A stretch of DNA of 64,000 bases from Plasmodium malariae (lineage: Eukaryota > Apicomplexa > Aconoidasida > Haemosporida > Plasmodiidae), in assembly GCF_900090045.1 (NCBI RefSeq), contig NC_041784.1, positions 2,024,001-2,088,000 on the forward strand. Direction: 5' to 3'. The stretch's first letter is position 1. Each line of letters begins with the position of its first letter. The notes beneath the pieces were generated by a model, which had not been told where the DNA came from, made no database searches, and saw nothing but the letters and a program-made list of their open reading frames with translations. Shown here one piece after another: positions 27,981 through 40,552 of the stretch. Made by a program: the position numbers and the translations under genes.

Positions 27981-28986
27981 ATGGAACAAAAAATTAAGTC
28001 ACTCTTATTTATTAAAATTGCTACATTTAACCTTTTTATTTGGATATGTTATTTTTGCATTTTCACAGTATGATATAATTATTTAAGGATATTTGTGCTA
28101 TTTTTATTTTTCGTGCTTTATTTTTATTAGTTCTTTTATTTTATATTAATTCATTCTTTTAAAGGATAATTATTTTTTTATTTTTTCTTAGAGTACGTTT
28201 AACAAATCTTTGGATGAATGCTACAAACATAGTAGAAAATTGTATACAATAAATTATCGTTTACTAGCAAAATATGAACATGATAACGATTCAATTATTG
28301 TTCGTTTAAAAGAAGGGATACAGAATGGAGTGCATGATAGAAGAGATAAATCTAGAAGTGGAATATTTAGTGATGAAAAAAAGAAAAAGCCAAATGGAGG
28401 TTCACCTAGGATTGAAAGAAGCCATAAAAAAAATATGAAAAATAAATATCATATATTTGAAACAAAAAAATTGTCTTATTTAGAAAAAAAAATATTCAAA
28501 GAACTAGATTATGAAGATTTTCTAAAAAACAACAGGACATTTAGTGATAAGGTTTATAAAAAAATAATATTTAAAAAATGCGGATTGCGAGTTGCTTTGC
28601 CTTTATTAGTATTTTTGGTGTTATCATTATCATACATATTAGATAAGTTTTGGGGATATGGACTTACATCTGCTTTGTATAATGTAATACTTATTTTTTC
28701 ACCTGTTCAACAAATAAGTATTGCACCTGGGAATTCAATAAAAATATCTTCGGCCATAAAAGATTTACATGATTTTTTGAATAAACCATCTTTACAATGG
28801 TTCACACAAATTTTATTAGAAAACACAGTGACAAAAAAGATAGCAAATTTTTGTGTGACAGGATTTTTGGGATTTCTAATATATTTTGTGCCTTTATTCA
28901 TATTAAGTATAATGCTTATATCAGCGGTTGTTTATTATCATAAAAAAGTTAAAAAATATGAAAAAATTAAGTTCAGGAAAAGGTAA
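27981..28986 (+). CDS. fam-m-type (FRKR type) two-transmembrane exported protein
   Basis: Two exons, 27981-28067 and 28192-28986, give a 293-residue protein. Exon 1 is 29 codons with a signal-like core (SLLFIKIATFNLFIWICYF), donor GT at 28068. The 124-bp intron ends in a T-rich AG at 28190-28191, phase 0. The ATG is the only one that gives a signal peptide in frame. Exon 2 has a PEXEL-like YRLLAKYE (Arg52; the fifth position is Lys, not the canonical Glu/Gln/Asp), a basic linker, the block LEKKIFKELDYEDFLKNNRT, TM1 at about 161-181, a loop of about 70 residues, TM2 at about 252-277 and the basic tail KKVKKYEKIKFRKR. Signal plus export motif suggests delivery to the host red cell; molecular function is unknown. 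It shares upstream and downstream elements with the other three intact cassettes. The family label within fam-l/fam-m is tentative. Confidence 0.88.
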
Positions 28987-31900
28987 ATGAATAATAAGTA
29001 ATATTTTTCTTTCTCTAATAATACGCTGAGCATGAACTAATACCTGTAATATCTTGAATGGTTTTCATAATATGTATATTCATAATTGTTTATAATTTAT
29101 AAAAGTACGTACATGTAACTGGTCTCATTCATACACACCAATAAAAAGAATGTTCTCACTTTTTTGTGAATTTGAATTTTTCAATATTTTTTAATTTGCA
29201 TTTTATGTTAGGTTTCATCTAAATTGAATATTTTGGGTTATATATATTTATGTATCTCCATTTATTACTATAAAAAAATTATACTTGTGCTTAAGAATTA
29301 ATATGATGTAACATAATTTATATACTTTTATTGATGTCTTGTGCTAATTTATATTTTAATTATTAATAATACTTCTTTACATTTTTTTATCTTTTTATAG
29401 TCTAAAAATATTATTTGTTGATGAATTTAGAAAAAATTTTATTAGGATTTAATTAAAAAAAAATATATCTCGTTTTGTATCTAATAGTACGAAATGAATG
29501 TACTTTATTGTATTGATGTATATATTATATATATTAAAACTTAAGATCTATTACATAAAATAAGTTTTATAAGAAATATGTCATAGAAAAATTTCAGAGT
29601 AAAGCCATTTTCAATGGATTTTTATTTTTTTTTTAAATAATGTAAAAAATAAAATATAAATATAATATATCATTATTAAATTTAGGGTACTATAATAGTT
29701 CAATAATTTCATAATTCTAAATATTTACAATTAAATAGAGAGTTACCATGATTTCGAGTTTTGTTATTTTAATTAATTGTGCTGTTAATTCAATATAGTA
29801 AAAATTCAAATAAATATATATTATATTGAAAATTTATAATTAAATATTTGTATGTATTTTATATTTTTTACATAGTTTTATGTATAAATCAATGAATTAA
29901 TAGTAATCGAATACTGATAAAACAATATGCATAAATCATTTTTTTTTTTCATAGGAATAAAACTTAATAAACATTTATATCTATGTCAAAAAAATACATT
30001 ATCAGTAGGGATAATGAAAAAGTATATAATTTGTTTACATACATATAATAATGCATCTACCTTTTTTTATATATTTTTCATCATTTTTTATGTTTATTAA
30101 TATATTATGTAAATAGTTAAAATTATATTATAGATGTATACAAATGCATATAATTTATATTGAATATATCAAATTAATTTATATTAATAATACTTTTTTT
30201 TTAAACAAAATGTAATTTAAATGAAAGGAATTATTTTTTTATAAATGATTTTTGAGTGTATTACTTTTTTTTTTTTTATTACATAGGTGTCCTTTAGGTA
30301 TATTAACGAAAGTTTTGTATTTTTTTGTAAATGTTTTAATTAAATATTTGTTGTTTAATATTATAAATGATGGATAATCTTTAATTTTTGATAAATAAAA
30401 AAATGCACTACAGTTTACATTGTAGGCCTAGAAATATGTTAAGTACATTTTAGACAATAATATAGAATGATAAAAAATTACTCTAAGCGCTTGTAGATTT
30501 GAAAACCTTATCAACTAAAAATACTGCATATTAATATAAATAATAGATATATAAAATGGGTTTGCAGAAGAAAATGTTGGATCTACAGATGAATAAAATA
30601 ATCATATGGTATCAACACGAATATGTATATATGGGAACAATAAACATATGGTTTATATATTAAAAAAGGTGAAAAATATATTTTTTATAAGGATATTTAT
30701 GTATTTCTATATTATTTCTTAATTTGGAAAGAACATAAAAAATTTAGAAAAATATAGTATGTTTAATTAAAAAAAAAGGCACAAATATTTTGAAATCACA
30801 AATGTTAATAAAATGACAAAATTCTATTTGTAAGTAATATTATAGCAGAATTATATTACGTAGTTTGTTTGTTTTTTGTAATTAATTTTATAATATACAT
30901 ATATATCTGTATTATTTAATATTTTAAAACTCTTATGTCATATTTTTAATATAAAAACCAAGCTATGAGATAATACATTTAAAGATCTAATCATTGTAAG
31001 ATATAAAAGTACCTAAATAAGAGTACATGTAGTTATTGGGTAAATGCATGAATATTTTAAAATTATAAGAATGCAGTAATATTAATATCTGTAATGTTTT
31101 CAATTTTTTTAGTTATTTATTTATTCACTAATAGGAATAAAATACTTTTAAAAGAAAAATATTAATATGTTATATTTCAGATGATTACAATAATTCTCTT
31201 GGAGTATTATGTTTTAATAATTAGTATTATTGTTGGGATACAAATCATAAGGAATATATATATTTGAATATAATATATTATTGTACCTATATATACTTTA
31301 AATATAGTATTTACTGTTTATATACATGTCTATATATTATAGAAAACATTTAAAAATTATTTTTGACTTCAAGTATTTTAAAAGGAATTAATAAAAAATA
31401 ATATTATTTTTCTATATATAACTATGGTAAAATTAATATATCATAAAATTAACTATATTATATTGTTGTTCTTTCTTATCTGTTATGTATATATTGTTCT
31501 CCATATGTATCATACTTTTTTTATAACTTCATATAAAATATAATTAATGCGAATGTAGTAATATTTTTGTAACAGTTTTTTCATTAATCAATTTTTTTCC
31601 TTTCCTTTTTTTTTTTTTTTTTATTATATTAACAATTCCACTAATTATATAAGTAATTAAAAAGAGCTTATATAATTTAATAGATAAATATAAAGCATTT
31701 TAATTTAGAAATAATGATATAGATTAATATTAAATAAAAACTGTAAATCCCAAAAACTATGGTATAAAAATAAAAAATCAATTTGTATTTTCTTTTAAAA
31801 TATGTAATTTTTCATAAATTAGGTATTCTCATATAAATACTACATTTTAAAAGCTTTATATACAATAAAATATTGTGCTTAAGGTGGAACTATTACACGT

Positions 31901-32080
31901 GCTATAATTAATGTAATACAAAATATTGTTTCACTACTTTTGCATTATTATTAACAAGTTATAGTAGTATTTTATTTTAAAGAACAATTTTTTCGAAAAT
32001 GCAAAGTTTGCATAATTTTAATTATTAATAGTACATCTTTAAAACTAGTAATTATTATTTTATTATATAGATTTATATAT
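28987..32080. other. Intergenic stretch between the two fam genes
   Basis: It begins with the shared 3' flank of the upstream gene (element at 29166-29210) and ends at the upstream element of the next gene. Nothing else gene-like is seen. Several T/A runs lie at 29940, 30265 and 31608. Confidence 0.45.
29166..29210 (+). other. Conserved downstream element of fam cassettes (copy 1)
   Basis: GTGAATTTGAATTTTTCAAT followed by a TTTTAATTTGCATTTTA piece lies about 180 bp after the stop at 28986. A CAATAAAAAGAATGTTCTC motif sits 20-30 bp before it. The same order recurs 175-185 bp after the stop of the other three intact fam genes. It is a candidate 3'-UTR end / poly(A) region; the role is inferred. 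Confidence 0.45.
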
Positions 32081-32081
32081 T

Positions 32082-32260
32082 GCATATATATTCTCTATAT
32101 TCTATATACTACAAAAACTAAATATGCACTTAAATAAGAATTTACACGTTAATTTCTTAGTTTATACTTAAAGTATATAATAAGATTATTATTTAATTAG
32201 TGCACTACATTAAATAAAAAATAAATTCTAAATATTTATAAATCAATTCAAAATATTTTA
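32082..32260 (+). promoter_or_regulatory. Conserved upstream element of the fam gene cassettes (copy 3)
   Basis: GCATATATATTCTCTATATT and the following TCTATATACTAC lie about 405 bp before the ATG at 32506. They are followed by TTTAATTAGTGCACTACATT and an AATATTTATAAATCAATTCA piece, in the same order as in the other copies. Confidence 0.5.
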
Positions 32261-32505
32261 TTTTAATAATAATTGTTTTTTAAATAACATTATGAAAATA
32301 ATTATATGATATGTTTTAAAAGTTATTTCACTTTGTATATGTGATAAAATCCATTATAGCTATATAAAATTTACTATGTATTTATGAAGGAATAATAAAT
32401 ATAAAAGTTTTAAAAAAATATTACATCCTTTGTTATCAGATGCATACTGTACTATAATTAATCTTTTTATTTTTGCATTAATTAAAAATATTTATTATCT
32501 ATATA

Positions 32506-33399
32506 ATGGATCAAAACATTAAGTTGCTCCTTTTTATAAAAATTTCTACATTTATACTTTTAACATGGATATACTATATTAACAGTGAGTTGGTACAGTT
32601 ATATAATTTAAAGGTATTTACAGTATTTATATATTTAATATTTTATTTTTATTAATAATTTTACGTAAAGTCAATTATTTATATTTTATACATAAAATAT
32701 CTAAATTTTTTTTTATTTTAGTGTACGTTTAACAAATCCCCCGATAAAAACTATAACCTCAGTAAAAGATTTGATAAAAAAAGTTATCGAATACTGGCAA
32801 AATATAAACAGAATAAAGATTCAAATGATATATATTTAAAAGAAATATTTGAAAATAATGGAGAAAATAAGAAGAGAAATATATTCAATAATGAAAATTG
32901 CAGAACAGGAAAAAATAAGCAATCAAACAGAAATTTATTAAACAAAGCGCAATACTATATAGACGTTATAGATTATAATAATGGAATGTTTGATGGAAAA
33001 CATTTCCATTTTGAGAAAAAATGGTTAAAAAAAAGAGATTATGACGAATTTAGAAAACAAAAAAGGAGAAGTGGAGAAATAGCCTTAAAAAAAATAAAAT
33101 TTAGAAGTTACGGTTTAGGAATCACCATATTTTCTTTTTTTTTATTTTTGGGAATAGGATTAGCCGTCCTACCAAAATTACCATTTTTAAAAGGGGTATG
33201 GGATGCTATTGAAAAAGCACAATTCTTTATACAACTTAAAGGAGCTATTGAAGTTGCGGAAACATATGTAAATAACTATCTTTATGTAATATTATTTATA
33301 GTACTTATGGTTATATTATCAGCTATAGTTATAATAGTGATTTATAAGATTTTAAGAAATAATGAAAAATATGAAAAAATAAAGTTGATGATTGAGTAA
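32506..33399 (+). CDS. fam-l-type (FHFEKK type) two-transmembrane exported protein
   Basis: Exons 32506-32592 and 32722-33399 encode 254 residues. Exon 1 (29 codons) carries a signal core (LLLFIKISTFILLTWIYY); GT donor at 32593, 129-bp intron, T-rich AG at 32720-32721, phase 0. Exon 2 contains the PEXEL-like YRILAKYK with Arg at residue 52, an Asn/Lys-rich linker, the family block NNGMFDGKHFHFEKKW (about 116-130), TM1 at about 161-180, TM2 at about 215-238 and the cytoplasmic-type tail KILRNNEKYEKIKLMIE. The first half resembles the FRKR-type gene just upstream (27981); the body and tail do not. The two genes form a same-strand pair 3.5 kb apart. The protein is inferred to be exported to the infected red cell; its biochemical role is unknown. 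Confidence 0.88.
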
Positions 33400-36300
33400 A
33401 TGAATAATAAATATTGTATATCTTTTTGTAAAAAAGTGTTTGTTATGAAGTAATATCTGTAATAGTTTTAGAGATATACTTATTAAGCACATAAATAATT
33501 TTTAAAATATTATAAGTACATATTTGTATACCACATCCATTTAATACACAACAATAAAAATATGTGATCTCTATTTTTGTGAATTTGAATGTTTTAATAT
33601 TCTAGAATTGTATTTTAAATTGTTATTATAGATTAATTAAATATAATTGCATAATACATATATACTTATTAAAATATATATCCATGAATATTATATAGCT
33701 GTGTTTTAAGTTGTATATATAGTATCACAATTTATGTAATTCAATAGAAATGTGATAATTTATATTTGTAATAAAATGTTCAGGTTATATACAATATCTT
33801 GTAATATAAAGTTATTATTTGTTTAGGTTTTTAAGAAAATGAATTATTTTTAAATTAGCAATAAATGTGTCTTAATTGTATTTAATAAGAATAAGTGAAA
33901 ATATTTCTATACTTTGGTATGTATATATATATTTGTTTTTGCTTAGAGAAAAACTTACTATTTTTTGTGTAACATAAGTTTTTCGTGCAATATGTTATAA
34001 ATTATTTTATTTGTAATTTTTAATTTTAAAGACATTTATTTTTTCTTTGATAGCATAAAATTTAAATAATAAATATATAAGGAAATGATATCCTTTTAAC
34101 TTATGGATTAATTATGAATGATTATTAAATTGAGAACAATATATAATTACATTTGTGTAAAGAGTTACAATCATTTTTAATAATATTCTTGTTCCTAGTT
34201 ATAGTGTAAAATAAATGTTTCACGAATCAATTATATATATATTTTATTGAAATATTATATTTATATAATCTATATATTTTATATATCTTTTATATAATAA
34301 AACGATGAAATTAATAGACAATATTTAATGAGATATTAATTGTTCTTTTGTTAAAATTCAATTTTTTTCCTTTTTCATAAATATTATTTATTTTTCCTTA
34401 AATAATTCAAATCACTGCTCGTTTTATATAATATATTGCGAGTCATTATTGTTATATTTCAATAATAATTAATTTATATATTTTAAAAATTTAATCAATG
34501 ATGTTAGATAGAGATGTCTAATAAAAAATAATAAAAGCCTTATTTTGTTTTTTTATAATACACATTACGTTTTTTGTTTTACTATGTAATTTTTTTTAAT
34601 TTTTTTTTTAAGGGGTTTTTGGATTACATTATTTTATTACCTTTTAATAATACGGGTTGTGCAAGCATATTATCATATACTAGACGGCTTATTTTATTAT
34701 ACTAAATGTAGGAAATATTTATGTTCTATTAGGAATTTAAGAAGTTTTAGAATGCTTCAATTTTTTATTATATTTTATAAATATATAGAATTATATTTTT
34801 CAAAATAGTATATATATAACAAATTAGCTTATTTATAATTATGTTTGGATGTTTTCTTTAGATTACTTTTAAATGTTTTTGTCTAATAACTTACTGAATA
34901 ATAAATTACTTATAATAGTATATAAATAATTTTTTTTTTAATTATTTCTATTATATCTTTAAACATTTTATAAGATATTTTTGTGTCTATTATGCACTTT
35001 ACATTCTCAGATAATTATTAAATAATAAAATGTGTTATATAAGAGATTTTATAAAAACTGTGGAATTAATAAATTGTATACGTTGATGACAATCATTAAG
35101 TATTATGTTTATATATAATATATCGTTAAATTTTTTTTATTTGCACATAGATATCTATGATATGCAAGCTTTATTATAATTATTAAATTGTGTAAATATA
35201 TATTTAAATATCTAAGAAGGAACTCAAAATTGTATAATATCTAGTAAAATACAATAAAAAAATATTATTATATATATAACGTTTGTGGAAGAAATATAAG
35301 AATATATTAAATTTATTAAATGTTGTTATATCTTCAGGTTAAAATATTTTATTCTCTTATCTATTCAGTTGATGAACCGAATGTGGTCATAATTTTATGT
35401 ACATTTTTATTGAATGCCTAATGGAAATTTAACCGTAAATATTGTTTTTGTTTATTCTGACCATATCAATATATATACAAAATAATGTTATACAAATCCA
35501 TAATATATTAAAAAATAGGAAAGAAACTAGTTTATGTGCTAAACAAGTTCCTTGAATAAATTACATTAATTTAATTATTAAAATAAATAAATGTAACATA
35601 TTTTTGAATTAAAGTAATACTTTCTTTTTATTACTTACATTTTATTTTTTTATTTTTTGCTCATAAAAACGTATAGTTCTTTAGAATATTTCTCTAGTAT
35701 ATGCATTTATTCCTTTATGCCTGGTATATGTGAATCGTGAGGTACTTCGGGTGTTACAATACTTTGTACGCGTAATATATAAATTTAAAACCGTAAGAAG
35801 TTAACCATTACGACGAAAAACATAAATTGAGAAAAATGTTTTCAGGTTATAAGAATTTTATATATATTCTAATAATCCAAAAAAATGGTGTATATATTAA
35901 AATTTCATTAACATATAATTTCTGTATCTTATAAATTATTTCATTAGATTTAAAAAATATAAATATATATATATTTTCAAATTTTATATCAACAATAATA
36001 AATTTCATACAGCGTAAATAATATTATACTTCAATATATCTAAATATATTTATTATTTTTACTGTTATCTATAAATATATTATATCAATTTCTTTCTCAA
36101 GTACATCTGGATATATGTACTTAAACTAAATATAAAGAAAAGCTTTAGATATTAAAAACGGACTTTTTTTTCTTTTAATATATTACTTTACAACAAAAAT
36201 GATCTTAAGTTGTAACATATTATACATGATAAAGAAATAACAAAATTTTTGCAAATATCTTAAATTAGAGGATTTTATAAATGTATTGTCTTATTAATAA

Positions 36301-37060
36301 AATATATTATTCTTTATTTTACAAAATATATGTTGTTTATACTGAATATACACATATATTTTTAAAGATAGTTGAACAATATATAAATAAACATACAAAA
36401 AGAGAAAATATTCTTATAATTTTTCTTTCGAATTACTTCCATTTAAAAGGGAACATGAATAATCTGAAGAAAATATAATAACTTAAATATTATTTTTGTG
36501 AATATAACTTATTGAAGAAAAAATTATTTGAATTAATACGTAAGAATACATAAAGATTGTAAGTAAAATTATATATTTAATAATTATTATATAATTAGTA
36601 TGATTATAGATTATCAAATGTATAATTTATAAAATTTAATGTATAATCATTCCTGTATGAAAAAAATAATAATCCTACTTAACAAGAAAAAAAAATAATG
36701 AAATAATTTGAGGAAAATATATAACTCACAAAATAATTAAGAAATATTATTAATATTATGTGTTGTCCATTATAATATTATTCGTCATTTATTTATGATT
36801 TCATAAATAACAAAAATGATCCTTTTAAATGGCGCTATTTTTAAGGCTTTTATTTGAATAAAATATATAATATGAAAAATAAATAATATAAATAAAAATT
36901 AAGATATAAAAATGTTTAATAATATATTTAATAATATTTTTTCTTTATTTATGTCAAAATTAAGTATAAAATATTTATTTATTTATTTATTGAAGGGAGC
37001 TTTATTACGAAAACATTATTTTATTAGTGTTTATGATTTATTAGTAACAAACTAGAAAAG
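33400..37060. other. Intergenic AT-rich stretch
   Basis: It begins with the 3' flank of the fam gene. A small zone of higher GC lies at about 35690-35830 and includes GTGAATCGTGAGGTACTTCG; it has no open frame or recognised RNA fold. The frame at 36281-36478 (+) is a chance AT-rich product. No gene called. Confidence 0.45.
33579..33622 (+). other. Conserved downstream element of fam cassettes (copy 2)
   Basis: GTGAATTTGAATGTTTTAAT, then an AATTGTATTTTAAATTG piece, lie about 180 bp after the stop at 33399. They are preceded by ACAACAATAAAAATATGTGA, the same order as at 55565-55645. Confidence 0.45.
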
Positions 37061-37220
37061 TATGAATAAAATAAAATATTATATTTATATAGTGAAATAA
37101 ACGTGAATAAGAATCAATAGAATATGTAACAAAAACAAAATATGAATAAAATAAAATATTATATTTATATAGTGAAATTAACGTGAATAAGAATCAATAG
37201 AATATGTAACAAAAACAAAA
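37061..37220. repeat. Near-perfect 80-bp tandem duplication (two copies)
   Basis: 37061-37140 and 37141-37220 are adjacent direct copies of an 80-bp unit starting TATGAATAAAATAAAATATT and ending in ACAAAAACAAAA. They differ at one base (AAATAAACG against AAATTAACG). No coding frame runs through. The near identity implies a recent duplication or a length-variable locus. Confidence 0.95.
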
Positions 37221-38660
37221 GAAAAAATAATATAAAATATTTTTTTCTGTTATTCATTTTAAATATTGATGAGTAAAATATTATAAATAAATATATAAGA
37301 CTTAAAATAATTTTTCAAAGTATAATATATTTGTTATATAATAATAATTCCATTATGCAGAAAATACAATATATTATAAATACAGTTTTTTTATATTTTT
37401 TATAGAAAATACATATATGCAGAAGCATAAGAAAATATTAGTTAATATTTCGTTAATTTATTTATATAATAAATTACATTTTGGTTAATTTATCATTAGA
37501 AAGGAAAAAATACATATGAAATATTAAGGAATATATATAAATTTTGCAACATTACTTTAGTATATATAAATAATTAAATAGATATCGTAAGTATACTTTC
37601 CAAAATTAATATAAATATTTAGATTATAATAATTCCTTCTAGTTAAATTATAAATAATTTGTTTATTATACTGTACAAATAAAATTATATTTATTTTTCT
37701 CTTTAAGGAAATTAGAATTTTTATGTTTCACTTAAATTATTTTATATATAATAATCCACATGATTGTTTAATTTATATATAAATATTTTGATATATATCA
37801 AAATGTTCACTGCAAGAACTGTAATATGAAAGATAAAATAAAATATTGACATATGAAATAAAATATCATCAATATACATGAAGAATTTGTAGTCGATTTA
37901 TGAGGGATACATAAAAAATAATAGAATTATAATTAATATAAATACATTATTAGCAATATTCTTATAATATTAGAAACAGTTTATTTATTATATTTCATAT
38001 GAACTTTTATGCATTATTCCACCTTTTTTTATATATTTTTAATTTTTTTTAATATGAGAATTTATTTTATGCTTATAATAAATGTATGTATTATTACATT
38101 TTCTAACCTGGGTAAAACATGTGATTTTAAGGAATGATTTAAAATGATTTGATGGAATAATTCAAAAAAACTGAATTTTTTAATTTTATTATGTAACCAT
38201 CGTAAGACATATATAAGTTTTTAAACGTACAGATATACCTGAGATAAAATATATCACTACAAATGATAAGTTTTAACTCTACATGTTTATATTATATTTT
38301 CCATTAAAGAAAGTTTAATAATAATGACTCATTATATATATATATATAATGTAATTTTACTATAATACTCTTATTTTTTTGCTATTTACTATTACATTTT
38401 ATAAATGTTAAATTTATGCAAGTGTTGATTAAAAGTATTATTTTAATAAAAATCCATAGAATTATAGTTTATTCTATAAATTAAATTATATTTTATACTG
38501 AGAAGCATGTATATAAGTATAAATTATAATAAAAAAAAAATGCCCAGGATATATTGTATATAAATATGTTGTAGTTTTTTATACATAAATACTTATACAT
38601 CTGTATTTCTGTTATTTCCCTTAGAGCATATATTCAAAAATTTGAAAATATATTATAAAA
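37221..38660. other. Intergenic stretch upstream of the PIR gene
   Basis: No gene seen. It should hold the PIR promoter, but only one complete PIR start is in the window, so I cannot define conserved elements by comparison. Confidence 0.4.
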
Positions 38661-40552
38661 ATGGAAGGAGAAAAGGAAACGATTTTTGTATATTTTCATT
38701 TTTCATAGATATAATAATAGATACTCGTTTTTTTTTAATAGCATTATTTACATAAAATAAATTAAGTAAATTAATTTTTTATGAGTATTTAAGTATTTAC
38801 ATGATTTGTATTATGAATTCACTTTTTAGGATGAAATTTTACAAGAGTTACCTTCGTACAAGTTATATGAAAAATTTAAATCTGAGGCCAATGAAGAAGA
38901 TGACGAAATCAGTTGTAATATATTTAATGAAGTAAAAAGTAATTTAAAAATAGAGTGTGTTAAACTATGCAATAAAGTTGTACGAAATTTTAAATCTTTA
39001 TTAGAAATAGGTAAACCAGAAATATATGACGACATTTGTTTGCATTACAAATACTGGGTATATGAAGAAATAGGGAAATTGTTTGAAACTAATAGAACAA
39101 ATATCAATGTTAATGCTGTTATTACTGCATTTAATAAATTACAACAATCTCTTACTGAGAATTATAGGATACATAATTGTGAGTACAAATTTGGTCAAGA
39201 TATCATAAGCTCTTTGAATGCTAAAAATAACGAAAAAATTTTGTATATATATACTACAAATTATAATAGAATAAGGAGTAGAGAATTTTGTAATATGTTA
39301 ACGTTTAATAAATATAAAAAATACCTTAATGCTATCAGTAATATATATATAGATAAAAAGACTAAATGTTGTGCCTCAAACTTATCGATATGCCCAAATT
39401 TGTTTTTGAATTGTGGTGATGAGTTGAATCCAAGTAAAATATCAGCTCTTTTAAATTTAGAAAATGGTGATAGTTGTAATAAACTAGAAAGTATTAAAGA
39501 AACTGAATCTGCTGACAAAAATTTGGATTCTAATGTTTTAGAACCAGATATTTTGGATTCAATTCTTTTTACAGATTGTCCTATTAATAATTATAGCGAA
39601 AATTTACAGTGTGGTTTAGTCCGAGCATCTTCCATTAGACGTAGTAATGAAAATACAGTTAAATACAAAGGACAGAGAACGAATGCAGGAAGCTCATCTT
39701 CAGAAACTCGTATGATAAAAGCCAACGTAGATTCATCAGAAGTTCTAAGTGAAAGCAGTAGTAAGCAATTTTCTCCTAGTAATTCAGAAGAAAAAAATAA
39801 AATGATATTTGTTGCAAATACGGATAATGGATTTCGATGGAAATATGGAAAAGGAGATATACGTTGTTTGTCTAATATATCAGAGGATGATAAATATGGA
39901 TTGTGCGAATATATGGATGAATTGGTTAAAAATGATATTTTTATAAAAACAAAAGATTCCAATGGACATATATTTAAGAAGATAGGCTCTTGGACCTCAG
40001 AAGAATTACAAAAATTAATGGATATAAAAGAAAAGTGGAAATCAAAAAATGTTGTGAGATTAGAATTAAGGCAGTTAAAAAGTGTTCATGTTTTAAAGCC
40101 TACACAAGCACAGGGTTTTGTTATGAAGAGTTCACTGTCAGAAAAACTTCCTGGAACAGATGCAGCATCTAATATATTACAGAATATATTTTTTCGTATT
40201 TCTAATGTAGTTGCTTTGATTATGGGAATAATTTTTGTTTTTTTCCTTTATTTTAAAGTAAACACTAAATTTAATATTATATTATTAGTACATTATAAGT
40301 TTCCATGAATAATAAATATGTTTTAAAATATTGTAATTGTAATATAATAATATTTTATACATTTTACATCTGAGATTTGTTCATCAGTTTACTCCCTTTG
40401 GATCATGTCTAGATAAAAATAGAAAAAGGAAAAAAAGATATAGGAATAATTTCGCTGAATTAAATACTCAAGGATTAACAAGGAAATTCATAAAACGTAC
40501 ATATAGGCATTCTGACAGGAGGAGATTTAGCGTAGTAAATATTGAGAGGTAA
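38661..40552 (+). CDS. PIR-family variant surface protein, complete three-exon gene
   Basis: Exon 1 is 38661-38687 (9 codons, MEGEKETIF). Intron 1 is 38688-38829. Exon 2 is 38830-40257 (476 codons, opening DEILQELPSYKLYEKF). Intron 2 is 40258-40387. Exon 3 is 40388-40552, opening FTPFGSCLDKNRKRKKRY. All junctions are GT/AG and phase 0; the predicted length is 539 residues. A tiny first exon, the LPSYKLYEKF opening, a cysteine-rich helical ectodomain, a Ser/Asn-rich low-complexity middle (about 270-345), a membrane segment at about 466-483 immediately before the last intron and a basic FTPFG tail match the PIR layout. PIR proteins are variant antigens of infected red cells; the ligand and role of this member are unknown. 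The frame staying open past 40257 to 40308 is intron read-through. It is longer than the many PIR members of about 300 residues. Confidence 0.92.

Noticed and set aside
35690..35830. GC-richer zone considered as a tRNA or snRNA
   Set aside because: No cloverleaf, A/B boxes in register or recognised snRNA motifs; left as intergenic.
39261..39962. Two minus-strand open frames (85 and 123 codons)
   Set aside because: Antisense shadows of PIR exon 2, which has clear sense-strand coding features.
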